Source: Nocardia sp. NBC_00565 (GTDB lineage Bacteria > Actinomycetota > Actinomycetes > Mycobacteriales > Mycobacteriaceae). Taken from it: DNA of 64,000 bases. A model generated the notes under the pieces. It made no database searches. It worked only from the letters and a program-made list of their open reading frames with translations, and was not told the DNA's origin. The stretch spans positions 8,680,001-8,744,000 of the forward strand of contig NZ_CP107785.1 in the NCBI RefSeq assembly GCF_036345915.1, written 5' to 3'. This document shows, piece after piece, positions 35,371-43,208 of the stretch. Numbering within the stretch: the stretch's first letter is position 1; each line of letters opens with the position of its first letter. The translations under genes and the position numbers were made by a program.

Positions 35371-38300
35371 CTATTCGCGGATCGCCGCGAAGATTCGCTG
35401 ATCGAGGGGGTGCAGCGGATGGTCGGCGTCCGGCAGCACGAGCATCGGCGTGAGGCCGGACGCGGTGAGCTGGTCCAGCCATTCGCTTTCTTTCAGGAAG
35501 ATCCGGTCGGTTCCGGCGCGGACGTCGGACGCGCCGGGATGTGGCCGGCCGGGCCCGGGCGACATCAGGAATTTCATCGAGGTCAGCAGTTCGCAGTGCG
35601 CACGGCAAGCCTCGATGAAGACGACCGCGCCGCCGGGGTTGAGCAGATCGTGCAGTTGGCGCAGGGTGTCCCCGATATGTTGCGCGTTGTGCAGCACGTT
35701 GGCGGCGATGACTACGTCATAGCGCGGCTGTTGACCGAGATCCGCGTTCATATCCATGATTCCGTAGCGCATCCACGGATAGTGCGCGAAGCGTTTCCGC
35801 GCCGCACTCAGGAAGAACGTCGACAGGTCGGTGAAGTGGTAATCGACCGGCAATCCGGATAGGCCCGCCACGACGTCATCGGTGGTGCCACCGACACCGG
35901 CGCCCAATTCCAGTATGCGGACCGGAGATCGGTCGCGTGCCAGCCCCGCGACCACGCCCGCGACGACCTCGCGGGCGGCGAGATTGAGATAGCGACTGAT
36001 GACGTTGTCCCGGTACGCGGCTTCGGCGGTCAGCATGTCACCGTCGGGGAACAGTAGCTCCTGGACGCGCACCCGGTCCTGGGCGAGTTCGGTCAGACGG
36101 TCGTCGGCGCTGCCCAGGAAGGTGGCGAACTCGGGTGCGTAGCCGAGGTCGGCGCACACCGCATACCGGTCGGACCGGATCGGGGTCGGTACCGGGCGAA
36201 TGGCGCGGTAGCCACGATCCGGATCGAAGTCCAGACAAGCGTGGGCCGTGAGCTCCCCGAGCCATCGGCGCAGCAACCACCGATGCCGCGGCGCGAATTC
36301 CAGCCGGGTGGCGATCTCGTCCACGGTGTGCACATCGCCGTCACTCAGTACCGGATCCAGTACTTGCCGCATGGCCTGCATCCCGAATAGGTCCAAATCG
36401 CCACGAGCGGAGCGAATTCGGTCGGCATCCATCTCGTCCGGTACGGCGTCCTCCGCCGCCAGCCGCGCACGCTCGGCGATGTCGGCCGGTGCTCGTTCGG
36501 TGGTGTGCACTGCCGTGCGTTCGGCGATGTCGGCCGGTGCTCGTTCGGTGGTGTGCACCGTCGCACGTTCGGCGATGTCCGCCGGTGCAGGGCGCGGCGG
36601 AGTAATCGGGTGGGCACCGAGCAGTCGCACGACGTCGTCGAGGGATGCGCCGCCCATGAGTTCGGTGACCGGAAGGTTGTGACGGAACTCCTCGTTGACA
36701 CGTCGCCGAAATTCCAGCGCCTGCAAGGAATCCATGCCAATTGCTACCAGCGGACGGGTGTTGTCGATCGTCTCGATGTCATCGACTCCGATGACATCGG
36801 CGAACAATCGCACCATCCGTTGCGGCAGGTTCACCTCGGCGACGGATTCGAGGTCGTCGGCAACCGGTGTCACCAGTTGCGACAGTACCGGGGCGTAGCC
36901 GTAGCCACCCAGCACGGAGTGTCCGCGAGCCCAGTCGAACGCCGCGACGATCCCGTTTTCGCGGAGTCCGCTCAGTCCCAGCGAGATCGCATCCGCGGAA
37001 CGCATGGGAAGGTAACCCACTGCGGCCAGCTTTGCCGCGCCAGATTCGGTCCGGTCTTGGTAGACCGACCATTGCCCCCATTGCACTGAGACGCAATCGA
37101 GCCCCTGGGCACGAAGCCGGTGGGCGATCGCGTCGAGCATTCGATTGGCTGCCGCGTAGACGATCTTGCCACGGCCGCCGAGTGTCGCCGCCAGCGAGGA
37201 GCACAGAACCACGTGGCAATCGTCGGCGCGAGCGAGCGCATCCAGCACATTCGAAATGCCGATGACCTTTCCCCGCAACCCCTGGTGGACTTTCTCGGGG
37301 GTGATTTCCGACAGTTCGACGTCCGCGATATCCGAATAGTCTGCTGCGGCATGGATGATCAGGTTCGCGGGTGCGTCCCGATGTTCGTTCGCCAACTGCC
37401 GCACGGCGGCAGCATCGCCCACGTCGCAGGCCATGACGCGGATCTCGGCGGAGCCGGTCTCGCGAATCTGCCGTAGGCGTTCGGTGACCGCGGCGGTCTC
37501 GCCCGATCTGCTCACCAACGTGATCCGTTGCGCGCCGTGGTGCGCGAAGTGGTCGCAGAACTCCAGGCCGAGGCTGCCCGTGCCGCCCACGATGACAACA
37601 TTGTCGGGAGTGGTGGCCCAGGGGCGCATGGCGGTCGGCGCGGCTTCGGCAAGGCGCTTGGCATAGAGAGTGTCGCTGCGTAGTGCCAGCTCCGGTTCGT
37701 CGGCCGTGTGCAGCGCCGTGATGATCGCGGGCGCAGTGTCCGGACCCGCCTGTTCGGGAGACAGATCCACGTGCCGGAATGCGATGCCGGGGTGTTCGGT
37801 ACCGATGCAGCGGAATCCGGCGCCGGCCGCGGAGTGCACAGGATGCGGGGGTGCGTCTTCGGCCAGCACCGCCTCACCGCCGACCGTTATGAGCCAGCAC
37901 TCGGCGACATTGTCGGCGAGCCCCGGCCACCACCGCCGCACACCGAAGAACTCCGCGGTCTCGTCAGCTGCCGTGTGACCATCCATATCCGGCAGACCCG
38001 GTAGGAGCACCACGATCGTGTCGATATCGCCATGGGCGCCATCGGTTCCCACATCGATCAGCCGTGCCTGTGCGCCGTAGCTCGGCGCTTCGGTGCACAA
38101 CGCGGCGGCGAGTTCCGCACAGTTGCCGGTGTGATCGATGATGCCGATGCTGCGCGGCGGCACCATCGATCGCCGCACCAGCCGTACCCATTCCTCCAAT
38201 ACGAACTGGGGGGAAGCCGTATCCGTCCTCGGTTCGGCGACGGCGGCCTCGACGGGCCGATCGACCTGCCGAGCCGGGCCGGAGTTATACGGCAACCACA

Positions 38301-39675
38301 GCTTCACCTCGTTCATCTGGACATTCGGGAAGTCCGGCAACGGTAATCGAACGGCCCCTTCGGATTTCGTGCGCAGGCATTCCCATGGATACTGCAGGTC
38401 GTTCACCGCGAGGACCGCGAGGTTCCGGGTGAACTCACGCAGATCGGTGGCGGTCCGGGTAGCGGTACCGATCACTCTGACGTCGCGCCCATCAGCGACG
38501 ACACCCAGGTTCTCCTGCACCGACAGCTGCAGCGTCGGGTGTTCGGCGAGCTCGACGAATGTATCGACCTCCTGCGCGACGGCCGCGGCGATGGCCTTAT
38601 CGAACCGAACGGTGTTGCGGAGGTTCCAGAACCAGTACTCGCCGACCGGCAGGTCCGCGACGATCGCGCCGCCCAGAGTGGCACCGATGCAATCGACATC
38701 GGTATCGAGGAAGTGCTGGTTGGCCAGTCGGTTCTGCATCGCGTCGCGGATGTCGTCACGAAACTCGTTGACCAGTGCGGTATGCGCCGGATACCGGACG
38801 CGGATCAGTCTGGCGAACCTGCCGTGTTCGGCGAGGGTATCCACGATGTCCTGTACCGTGCCGCGCTCACCTGAGATGCCCGTCATATGCGGCGAGTTGA
38901 CAACCGACACCTGCGCCCATCCCGACCGTCGCGCGAGCAGTTCCTCGCACTCGTCGCGATCGGCGGCGACCACCGCCATCGCATAGTCGTCGGATGCGAT
39001 CGTATCGACGGCGTGCGCTCGGGTGCCGACAACCAGAATCGTGTCGGCCAGGGTCATTTTGCCCGACACATATGCCGCGGCGATCTCGCCCTGGCTGTGT
39101 CCGACGGCGGCGCGGGGCTCGATGCCCACCGACCGCCACAGTGCGGCCAGCCCGGCCATCTGCATGAACAGTGCGGGCTGGACGATTCGGGCACTGTCAT
39201 CGGCCGGAACATTGTCGTCCAGAACGTATTTCAACGGCGACTCGCCGAACAGTTCGCGGAAGATATCGTCACAGCGGTCTACCTCGGCACGGAACGCGGG
39301 TGCGGACTCGTAGTAGAGCCGGCCCATTCCCGGGCGCTGACCGCCCTGACCGGGAAACACATATGCGAGCCGCCGGGCCGTGGCAGGGGCGGTCGTGCAC
39401 ACCACCGAAGAGTGCGCGCCGCCGTCGGCGACAGCTCGCAAGGCGGTGATGAGTTCGGCCCGGTCGGTCACCATCGACAGTGCGCGATTTCGGCGCGCAA
39501 CCCGGGTGCGGAACAGCATTTCCGAGATCTGCCACGGCGCAATGCCGGGACGATTCACCACGTAGGCGAGAAGCGCGGCAGCCTCCTTGCGCAGTAGGCC
39601 GGGTGTATCCGCCGACAGGAGTACCGGAACGGTGCCGTCGGGCAGTTGGTAGCTAGAAATTGTCGCTCTCCTCAC
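35371..39675 (-). CDS. mbtD: polyketide synthase AT-KR-ACP-methyltransferase (MbtD-like)
   Basis: About 1434 residues. The acyltransferase has the GHSQGE active site near residue 190. The ketoreductase has GGTGSLGLEF near 695 and the carrier domain serine is in GMDSL near 982. A linker (~1028-1068) holds 16-residue repeats, and the end is a methyltransferase with a winged-helix-like lead-in and ILELGAGVGGTT near 1255, typical of PKS C-methyltransferases. With the separate KS it forms an MbtC-MbtD-style pair that builds a beta-hydroxy acid; the methyltransferase suggests alpha-methyl groups. GTG 39675 overlaps the KS gene; GTG 39738 is a longer alternative. LPDGTVPVLLSA resembles the known MbtD N-terminus. 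Confidence 0.9.
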   Translation of the reverse strand: MRRATISSYQLPDGTVPVLLSADTPGLLRKEAAALLAYVVNRPGIAPWQISEMLFRTRVARRNRALSMVTDRAELITALRAVADGGAHSSVVCTTAPATARRLAYVFPGQGGQRPGMGRLYYESAPAFRAEVDRCDDIFRELFGESPLKYVLDDNVPADDSARIVQPALFMQMAGLAALWRSVGIEPRAAVGHSQGEIAAAYVSGKMTLADTILVVGTRAHAVDTIASDDYAMAVVAADRDECEELLARRSGWAQVSVVNSPHMTGISGERGTVQDIVDTLAEHGRFARLIRVRYPAHTALVNEFRDDIRDAMQNRLANQHFLDTDVDCIGATLGGAIVADLPVGEYWFWNLRNTVRFDKAIAAAVAQEVDTFVELAEHPTLQLSVQENLGVVADGRDVRVIGTATRTATDLREFTRNLAVLAVNDLQYPWECLRTKSEGAVRLPLPDFPNVQMNEVKLWLPYNSGPARQVDRPVEAAVAEPRTDTASPQFVLEEWVRLVRRSMVPPRSIGIIDHTGNCAELAAALCTEAPSYGAQARLIDVGTDGAHGDIDTIVVLLPGLPDMDGHTAADETAEFFGVRRWWPGLADNVAECWLITVGGEAVLAEDAPPHPVHSAAGAGFRCIGTEHPGIAFRHVDLSPEQAGPDTAPAIITALHTADEPELALRSDTLYAKRLAEAAPTAMRPWATTPDNVVIVGGTGSLGLEFCDHFAHHGAQRITLVSRSGETAAVTERLRQIRETGSAEIRVMACDVGDAAAVRQLANEHRDAPANLIIHAAADYSDIADVELSEITPEKVHQGLRGKVIGISNVLDALARADDCHVVLCSSLAATLGGRGKIVYAAANRMLDAIAHRLRAQGLDCVSVQWGQWSVYQDRTESGAAKLAAVGYLPMRSADAISLGLSGLRENGIVAAFDWARGHSVLGGYGYAPVLSQLVTPVADDLESVAEVNLPQRMVRLFADVIGVDDIETIDNTRPLVAIGMDSLQALEFRRRVNEEFRHNLPVTELMGGASLDDVVRLLGAHPITPPRPAPADIAERATVHTTERAPADIAERTAVHTTERAPADIAERARLAAEDAVPDEMDADRIRSARGDLDLFGMQAMRQVLDPVLSDGDVHTVDEIATRLEFAPRHRWLLRRWLGELTAHACLDFDPDRGYRAIRPVPTPIRSDRYAVCADLGYAPEFATFLGSADDRLTELAQDRVRVQELLFPDGDMLTAEAAYRDNVISRYLNLAAREVVAGVVAGLARDRSPVRILELGAGVGGTTDDVVAGLSGLPVDYHFTDLSTFFLSAARKRFAHYPWMRYGIMDMNADLGQQPRYDVVIAANVLHNAQHIGDTLRQLHDLLNPGGAVVFIEACRAHCELLTSMKFLMSPGPGRPHPGASDVRAGTDRIFLKESEWLDQLTASGLTPMLVLPDADHPLHPLDQRIFAAIRE
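36473..36588 (-). repeat. 48-bp tandem repeat (2.4 copies) in the PKS linker
   Basis: Units start at 36473, 36521 and 36569, a constant 48-bp period, nearly identical. They encode repeated APADIAER-x-x-VHTTER (16 residues) between the ACP and the methyltransferase domain. Confidence 0.9.
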
Positions 39676-40975
39676 GAACGGGCATCGCAATGATTGCGTG
39701 GGCGTTGGATCCTCCTGCGCCGAACGAGGAAACGGCACCGTAGCGGACGCCGTTGGCCGGTTCCCAGGGCTGCATTTTCGTGGCCAGCCGCAGCGTCGAC
39801 CGGTCCCAATCCACCTTCGTGGTGGGATTGTCGGCGAACAGGCTCGGCGGAATGTAACCGCGCTCGCCCGCGAGTAGCAGCTTGATCAGGCCCAACATCC
39901 CCGCGGCTGCCTGCGCGTGCCCGGCATTCGATTTCACCGAGCCCAGTAGTGGGTCGGCTCCCGCGCAGCCGTAGGTGTTCTGCAGTGCGGTGAGCTCGGC
40001 CACGTCACCGGCCCGGGTAGCAGTGCCGTGCCCTTCGATCATCCCGACCGCGGCCGGGTCGATTCCGGCCATCTCGACGGTCTTGCGAATCAGCCTTTCC
40101 TGCGCGTGTGCGCGGGGCACGAGAATCGGCCTGCCCTTGCCATTGTGGTTCGTGGCCGTGGCGAGAACACGGCCATATATCCGATGTCCCAGCCGCCGGG
40201 CGCGCGACTCGCGTTCGATCAGGACGACGACCGCGCCCTCACCCCATAACGTGCCGTCGGTGTCATCGGCATATGACCGGCAGTGCCCGTCGGTCGAGAG
40301 AGCGTTGTTCTTCGAGAACTCGTAAAACGCGAGTGGTGACCCCATTACGCACACCGCGCCGGCGAGCGCCCACTCGCATTCACCGGAACGCACGGACGCG
40401 GTAGCCAGGTGCAGCGCGCTCAAAGACGATGCGCACGCGGAGTCGACACACATCGAAGGGCCGACCAGACCCAGACTGTGCGAGATCCGACCGGCAACCC
40501 CGAGTTGTGCCAGGCCGACGGCCCGGTATCCGCTGTGCTCGTTGGCCTCGGCGGCGCGCGGGCCGTACTCCATCGGCGACGCGCCGATGAAGCAGCCGGC
40601 ATCCTCGCCATCGATCGCGCCGGGATTGATCCCGGAGTTTTCCAGCGCTTTCCAGGCCACTCGCATTCCCACCCGCTGCTGGGGGTCCATCGCGATGGCT
40701 TCGCGCGGTGCGAGACCGAAGAAGGCCGGGTCGAATGCCGCTGCGCCGTCGAGGAATCCGCCGGCGTCGCAGACCTTTCCCCAGCCGTCGAGGCGGGCAA
40801 GGGACAGCAGATCGTCGATCGGCCAACCGCGATCCCGCGGAAACGGGCCGATCAATTCCCTCGAATCCGCCAGTGCGGACCAGAACGAACTGGGGGTGTC
40901 GATTCCGCCGGGCGCCTCGACGGCTATTCCGGAAATTACGACGTGATCGCGGTCCGGCCGATCCCCGGGATTCAT
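39653..40975 (-). CDS. mbtC: free-standing ketosynthase (MbtC-like)
   Basis: 440 residues forming a complete KS. The nucleophile is Cys181 in VDSACASSL (usually DTACSSSL), with His316 in EGHGTAT and His353 in NAGHAQAAAG. It condenses an acyl starter, probably a fatty acyl chain, with the extender held by the AT-KR-ACP partner. The split of KS from the remaining PKS domains is the MbtC/MbtD layout. The ATG overlaps the thioesterase stop by 4 bp, and its 3-prime end overlaps the PKS start, so the three genes are translationally coupled. Confidence 0.92.
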   Translation of the reverse strand: MNPGDRPDRDHVVISGIAVEAPGGIDTPSSFWSALADSRELIGPFPRDRGWPIDDLLSLARLDGWGKVCDAGGFLDGAAAFDPAFFGLAPREAIAMDPQQRVGMRVAWKALENSGINPGAIDGEDAGCFIGASPMEYGPRAAEANEHSGYRAVGLAQLGVAGRISHSLGLVGPSMCVDSACASSLSALHLATASVRSGECEWALAGAVCVMGSPLAFYEFSKNNALSTDGHCRSYADDTDGTLWGEGAVVVLIERESRARRLGHRIYGRVLATATNHNGKGRPILVPRAHAQERLIRKTVEMAGIDPAAVGMIEGHGTATRAGDVAELTALQNTYGCAGADPLLGSVKSNAGHAQAAAGMLGLIKLLLAGERGYIPPSLFADNPTTKVDWDRSTLRLATKMQPWEPANGVRYGAVSSFGAGGSNAHAIIAMPVREESDNF

Positions 40976-41730
40976 GCTGTCCGTCCGTGTTGTGCACTCG
41001 GTGTCAGCAACTGCGCGATAGCGTCGACCTGATCGTTCAGATAGAAATGCCCGCCCTCGAACATCGTGACGTCGACATCGTCGCTGTGCTTACGCCAGCC
41101 ATTGAGGTCCGCCATCGTGACGATCGGATCGCTGTCACCGCAGATCGCATGAATTCTCGCCGCTATCTTGACATTTTCGGCGCCGGAATAGGCATCGGCC
41201 GCCCGGTGGTCACTCTTGATGACCGGCAGCGCCATCCGCATGACCTCCAGGTTCGTGAAGACGTCACGACTGGTTCCCTCGAGCATCGCGAGGTGGTCGA
41301 GAAGCTGCTCATCCTCCTGTGGGGTCGGTCTCCTGTTTGCGGCGCGACAGGGGGCAACCGCCGCCGAGATCGTGAGCTGCCGGACGTCGATTCCCGCCGC
41401 TTCGGCGAGCTGGACGAACTCGAACGAAACAAGCGCGCCCATGCTGTGGCCGAATGTTGTGATCGGCACCCCGCGGTTGAAGATCGAATCCCGGAATTCG
41501 TCGAACGCACCCGCGGCGACTTCGGGGAGAGAGGTCAACGCCGGCTCGTGCGCTCGGTCTTGGCGCCCCGGGTACTGAAAGACGATGACGTCGTAATTCG
41601 CGCTGAACGCCTTGGAAAACGCACGGTATGCCGATGCGCCGGCGCCAGCGTGCGGAAAGATCAATAATGGGCGGTGATCTGGTGAATTCGGCTTGTGGAA
41701 CTGCCTGATCCACCGTGGTCTGTGCTGCAT
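40972..41730 (-). CDS. type II thioesterase
   Basis: 252 residues of the alpha/beta-hydrolase type II thioesterase family (GrsT, YbtT, MbtT). PHAGAGASAYRAF forms the oxyanion region, GHSMG carries the nucleophile Ser96, and FEGGHFYLND carries the catalytic histidine. It clears misloaded acyl groups from carrier domains. ATG 41730 is chosen because GGAG lies seven bases upstream; a longer start at 41745 lacks a site. It is the first gene of the KS-PKS group. Confidence 0.88.
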   Translation of the reverse strand: MQHRPRWIRQFHKPNSPDHRPLLIFPHAGAGASAYRAFSKAFSANYDVIVFQYPGRQDRAHEPALTSLPEVAAGAFDEFRDSIFNRGVPITTFGHSMGALVSFEFVQLAEAAGIDVRQLTISAAVAPCRAANRRPTPQEDEQLLDHLAMLEGTSRDVFTNLEVMRMALPVIKSDHRAADAYSGAENVKIAARIHAICGDSDPIVTMADLNGWRKHSDDVDVTMFEGGHFYLNDQVDAIAQLLTPSAQHGRTA

Positions 41731-41867
41731 TTTGCTACTCCACATATCGATTGCTTCCGTTCGGCGACCCGGTCGCAGGTGGAGCGTTCGCCCCGCCGAG
41801 CGGTTGACGCCGGCGCGCTTCGGCTGCCTGTGCGGCCCCGAGGCTGCTTTGCACGCTGATCCCGCAT

Positions 41868-41888
41868 GCCGAGCCCCGGGGCCTCGGC
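41868..41888. terminator. hairpin between the binding-protein and thioesterase genes
   Basis: GCCGAG and CTCGGC flank a self-complementary CCCCGGGG block. No T run is seen. It may reduce read-through from the binding-protein gene into the thioesterase-PKS genes. Confidence 0.4.
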
Positions 41889-41893
41889 TCCGA

Positions 41894-42886
41894 CTACGCG
41901 GCCGCTTTTGCGAGCGCGGGCTCCAGTTGCTTCAGGATGTAGGGCAACGACAGTGCCGTCGGCTGATTGAGGCCGCTGCCGGAGGCGAGGTCGATGAAGC
42001 TGATACTCCCCTTCTGGACCGAGGGCAGCGTGTTGTATCCCGGGAGTTCCTTCAGCGATTCTCCGGTTGCCACCAGGAGATTCGAGTCGAGATCACCCAG
42101 CCGCTCGGGTGACAGCGACAGTCGGCCCCCCGCGGCGGCCCCCTCGTCGACGATATGTTTGGGCAGGCTCATACCGAGCTTGGTGAACAGTTCAGTGGCT
42201 CCGTCGTTGGGGTCGGCCAGCACCATCAATTGGCTGGGGCCGGCAAGCCAGCAGGTGAGAAAGGTCTTGCCGGACAGGCTCGGATAGCGTTTCGCGACAT
42301 CATTGATCTGCCCGTACACGCCGTCGATGACCGTTGTCGCCTTGTCTTCTCGACCGAGCACCTTGCCGACCGTCCGAAGCTGATCGGTCCACTTGTCGAC
42401 CTGTGCGCTGCCCAGTGCCGGGATGGTCGGTGCGAGCTTGGACAGCTTGTCGTACAGGGCCTGGTCGGTGGTGTACCCCTGCGCCAGAATCAGATCGGGC
42501 TCGAGCGCCGCCACCTGCTCGGCGATGTCGCCGGTCGATGTCAGTGCCTTGGCGCTCGACAGCGAATCGGGCTGCCATGGCAAGCGCTGGCCACCCATGA
42601 ACTGGCTGATGTTGTCGAGGTAGCCGACCGGTGTGACGCCCAGTGCCAGCGTCGCCTCCAGCCACTGCGTGTCGAGTGCCACGATGCGTTTCGGCGTGCC
42701 GGTGATCACCGTCTCGCCCAGTCGATGGGTCACCGTGACCCGGGCGTCGGCGGCGGGCGCATCGTCGGTATCGGAGCCGCATCCGACAGCGAAGGAAGCG
42801 ATGACGGCGAGCGCGGCGAGCAACCACCACCGTCGCGGTGGTCGGGTTGTGCGGTCGTGGGTCGGTCGCTCGGTCGAGCTACTCAT
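41894..42886 (-). CDS. ferric-siderophore ABC transporter substrate-binding lipoprotein
   Basis: 330 residues. A lipoprotein signal (RRWWLLAALAVIASFAVGC) ends at lipobox Cys36. The body is a FecB/FepB-type periplasmic-binding fold, with typical stretches GVTPVGYLDN, AALEPDLILAQGYT and ELPGYNTLPSVQKG. It would capture the ferric siderophore at the cell envelope for import. ATG 42886 follows GAGGAA. An IdeR-like box lies 79 bp upstream. No cognate FepD/FepG permease is in the window, so it may serve the IrtAB-like pair or a transporter elsewhere. Confidence 0.9.
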   Translation of the reverse strand: MSSSTERPTHDRTTRPPRRWWLLAALAVIASFAVGCGSDTDDAPAADARVTVTHRLGETVITGTPKRIVALDTQWLEATLALGVTPVGYLDNISQFMGGQRLPWQPDSLSSAKALTSTGDIAEQVAALEPDLILAQGYTTDQALYDKLSKLAPTIPALGSAQVDKWTDQLRTVGKVLGREDKATTVIDGVYGQINDVAKRYPSLSGKTFLTCWLAGPSQLMVLADPNDGATELFTKLGMSLPKHIVDEGAAAGGRLSLSPERLGDLDSNLLVATGESLKELPGYNTLPSVQKGSISFIDLASGSGLNQPTALSLPYILKQLEPALAKAAA

Positions 42887-42964
42887 TGGTTCCTCGCTCT
42901 CATCGGCACCTAGCTCCAGTGGGCTGCCCGGTTGTCACCGGGCAGTCGACGTGGTTCCCTAGAG

Positions 42965-42983
42965 ATAGGTAAGCCTGGCCTAA
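42965..42983 (-). promoter_or_regulatory. IdeR-like iron box for the binding-protein operon
   Basis: On the plus strand, ATAGGTAAGCCTGGCCTAA matches the palindromic IdeR consensus at 14 of 19 positions. It sits in the 322-bp divergent region that also holds two boxes for the aryl-ligase operon; no gene is seen in that region. Confidence 0.7.
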
Positions 42984-43123
42984 TCTAACATCGAGTTGCG
43001 CCCCTGATAAGTGGGCGCCTCAGACCGGTTGGCGCCCTTGGCATCTCGTATGCCGAGGCCGTTTCGGATCACGAAAGGGCGGGTGCGTCCGGTGGGATCT
43101 TCGCGAGCGCCCACCGATCTAAG

Positions 43124-43142
43124 TTTGTATAGGCTAACCTTA
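43124..43142 (+). promoter_or_regulatory. IdeR-like iron box 1 of the aryl-ligase operon
   Basis: TTTGTATAGGCTAACCTTA matches the consensus at 15 of 19 positions, with AGGCTAACCT perfect. Confidence 0.75.
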
Positions 43143-43147
43143 ATTCG

Positions 43148-43166
43148 CTAAGTTAGGCGAGCCTGG
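43148..43166 (+). promoter_or_regulatory. IdeR-like iron box 2 of the aryl-ligase operon
   Basis: CTAAGTTAGGCGAGCCTGG matches at 13 of 19 positions and lies five bases after box 1. Tandem sites are known at mycobacterial iron promoters (mbtA/mbtB). Confidence 0.6.
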
Positions 43167-43208
43167 TTCAAATCAGGTTCTTGGTCACAGGTAGGTGAGG
43201 TAGGGCCC

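Noticed and set aside
36473..36588. Short regular repeats as a CRISPR array
   Set aside because: The repeats are contiguous, in frame and without unique spacers; they encode a protein linker.
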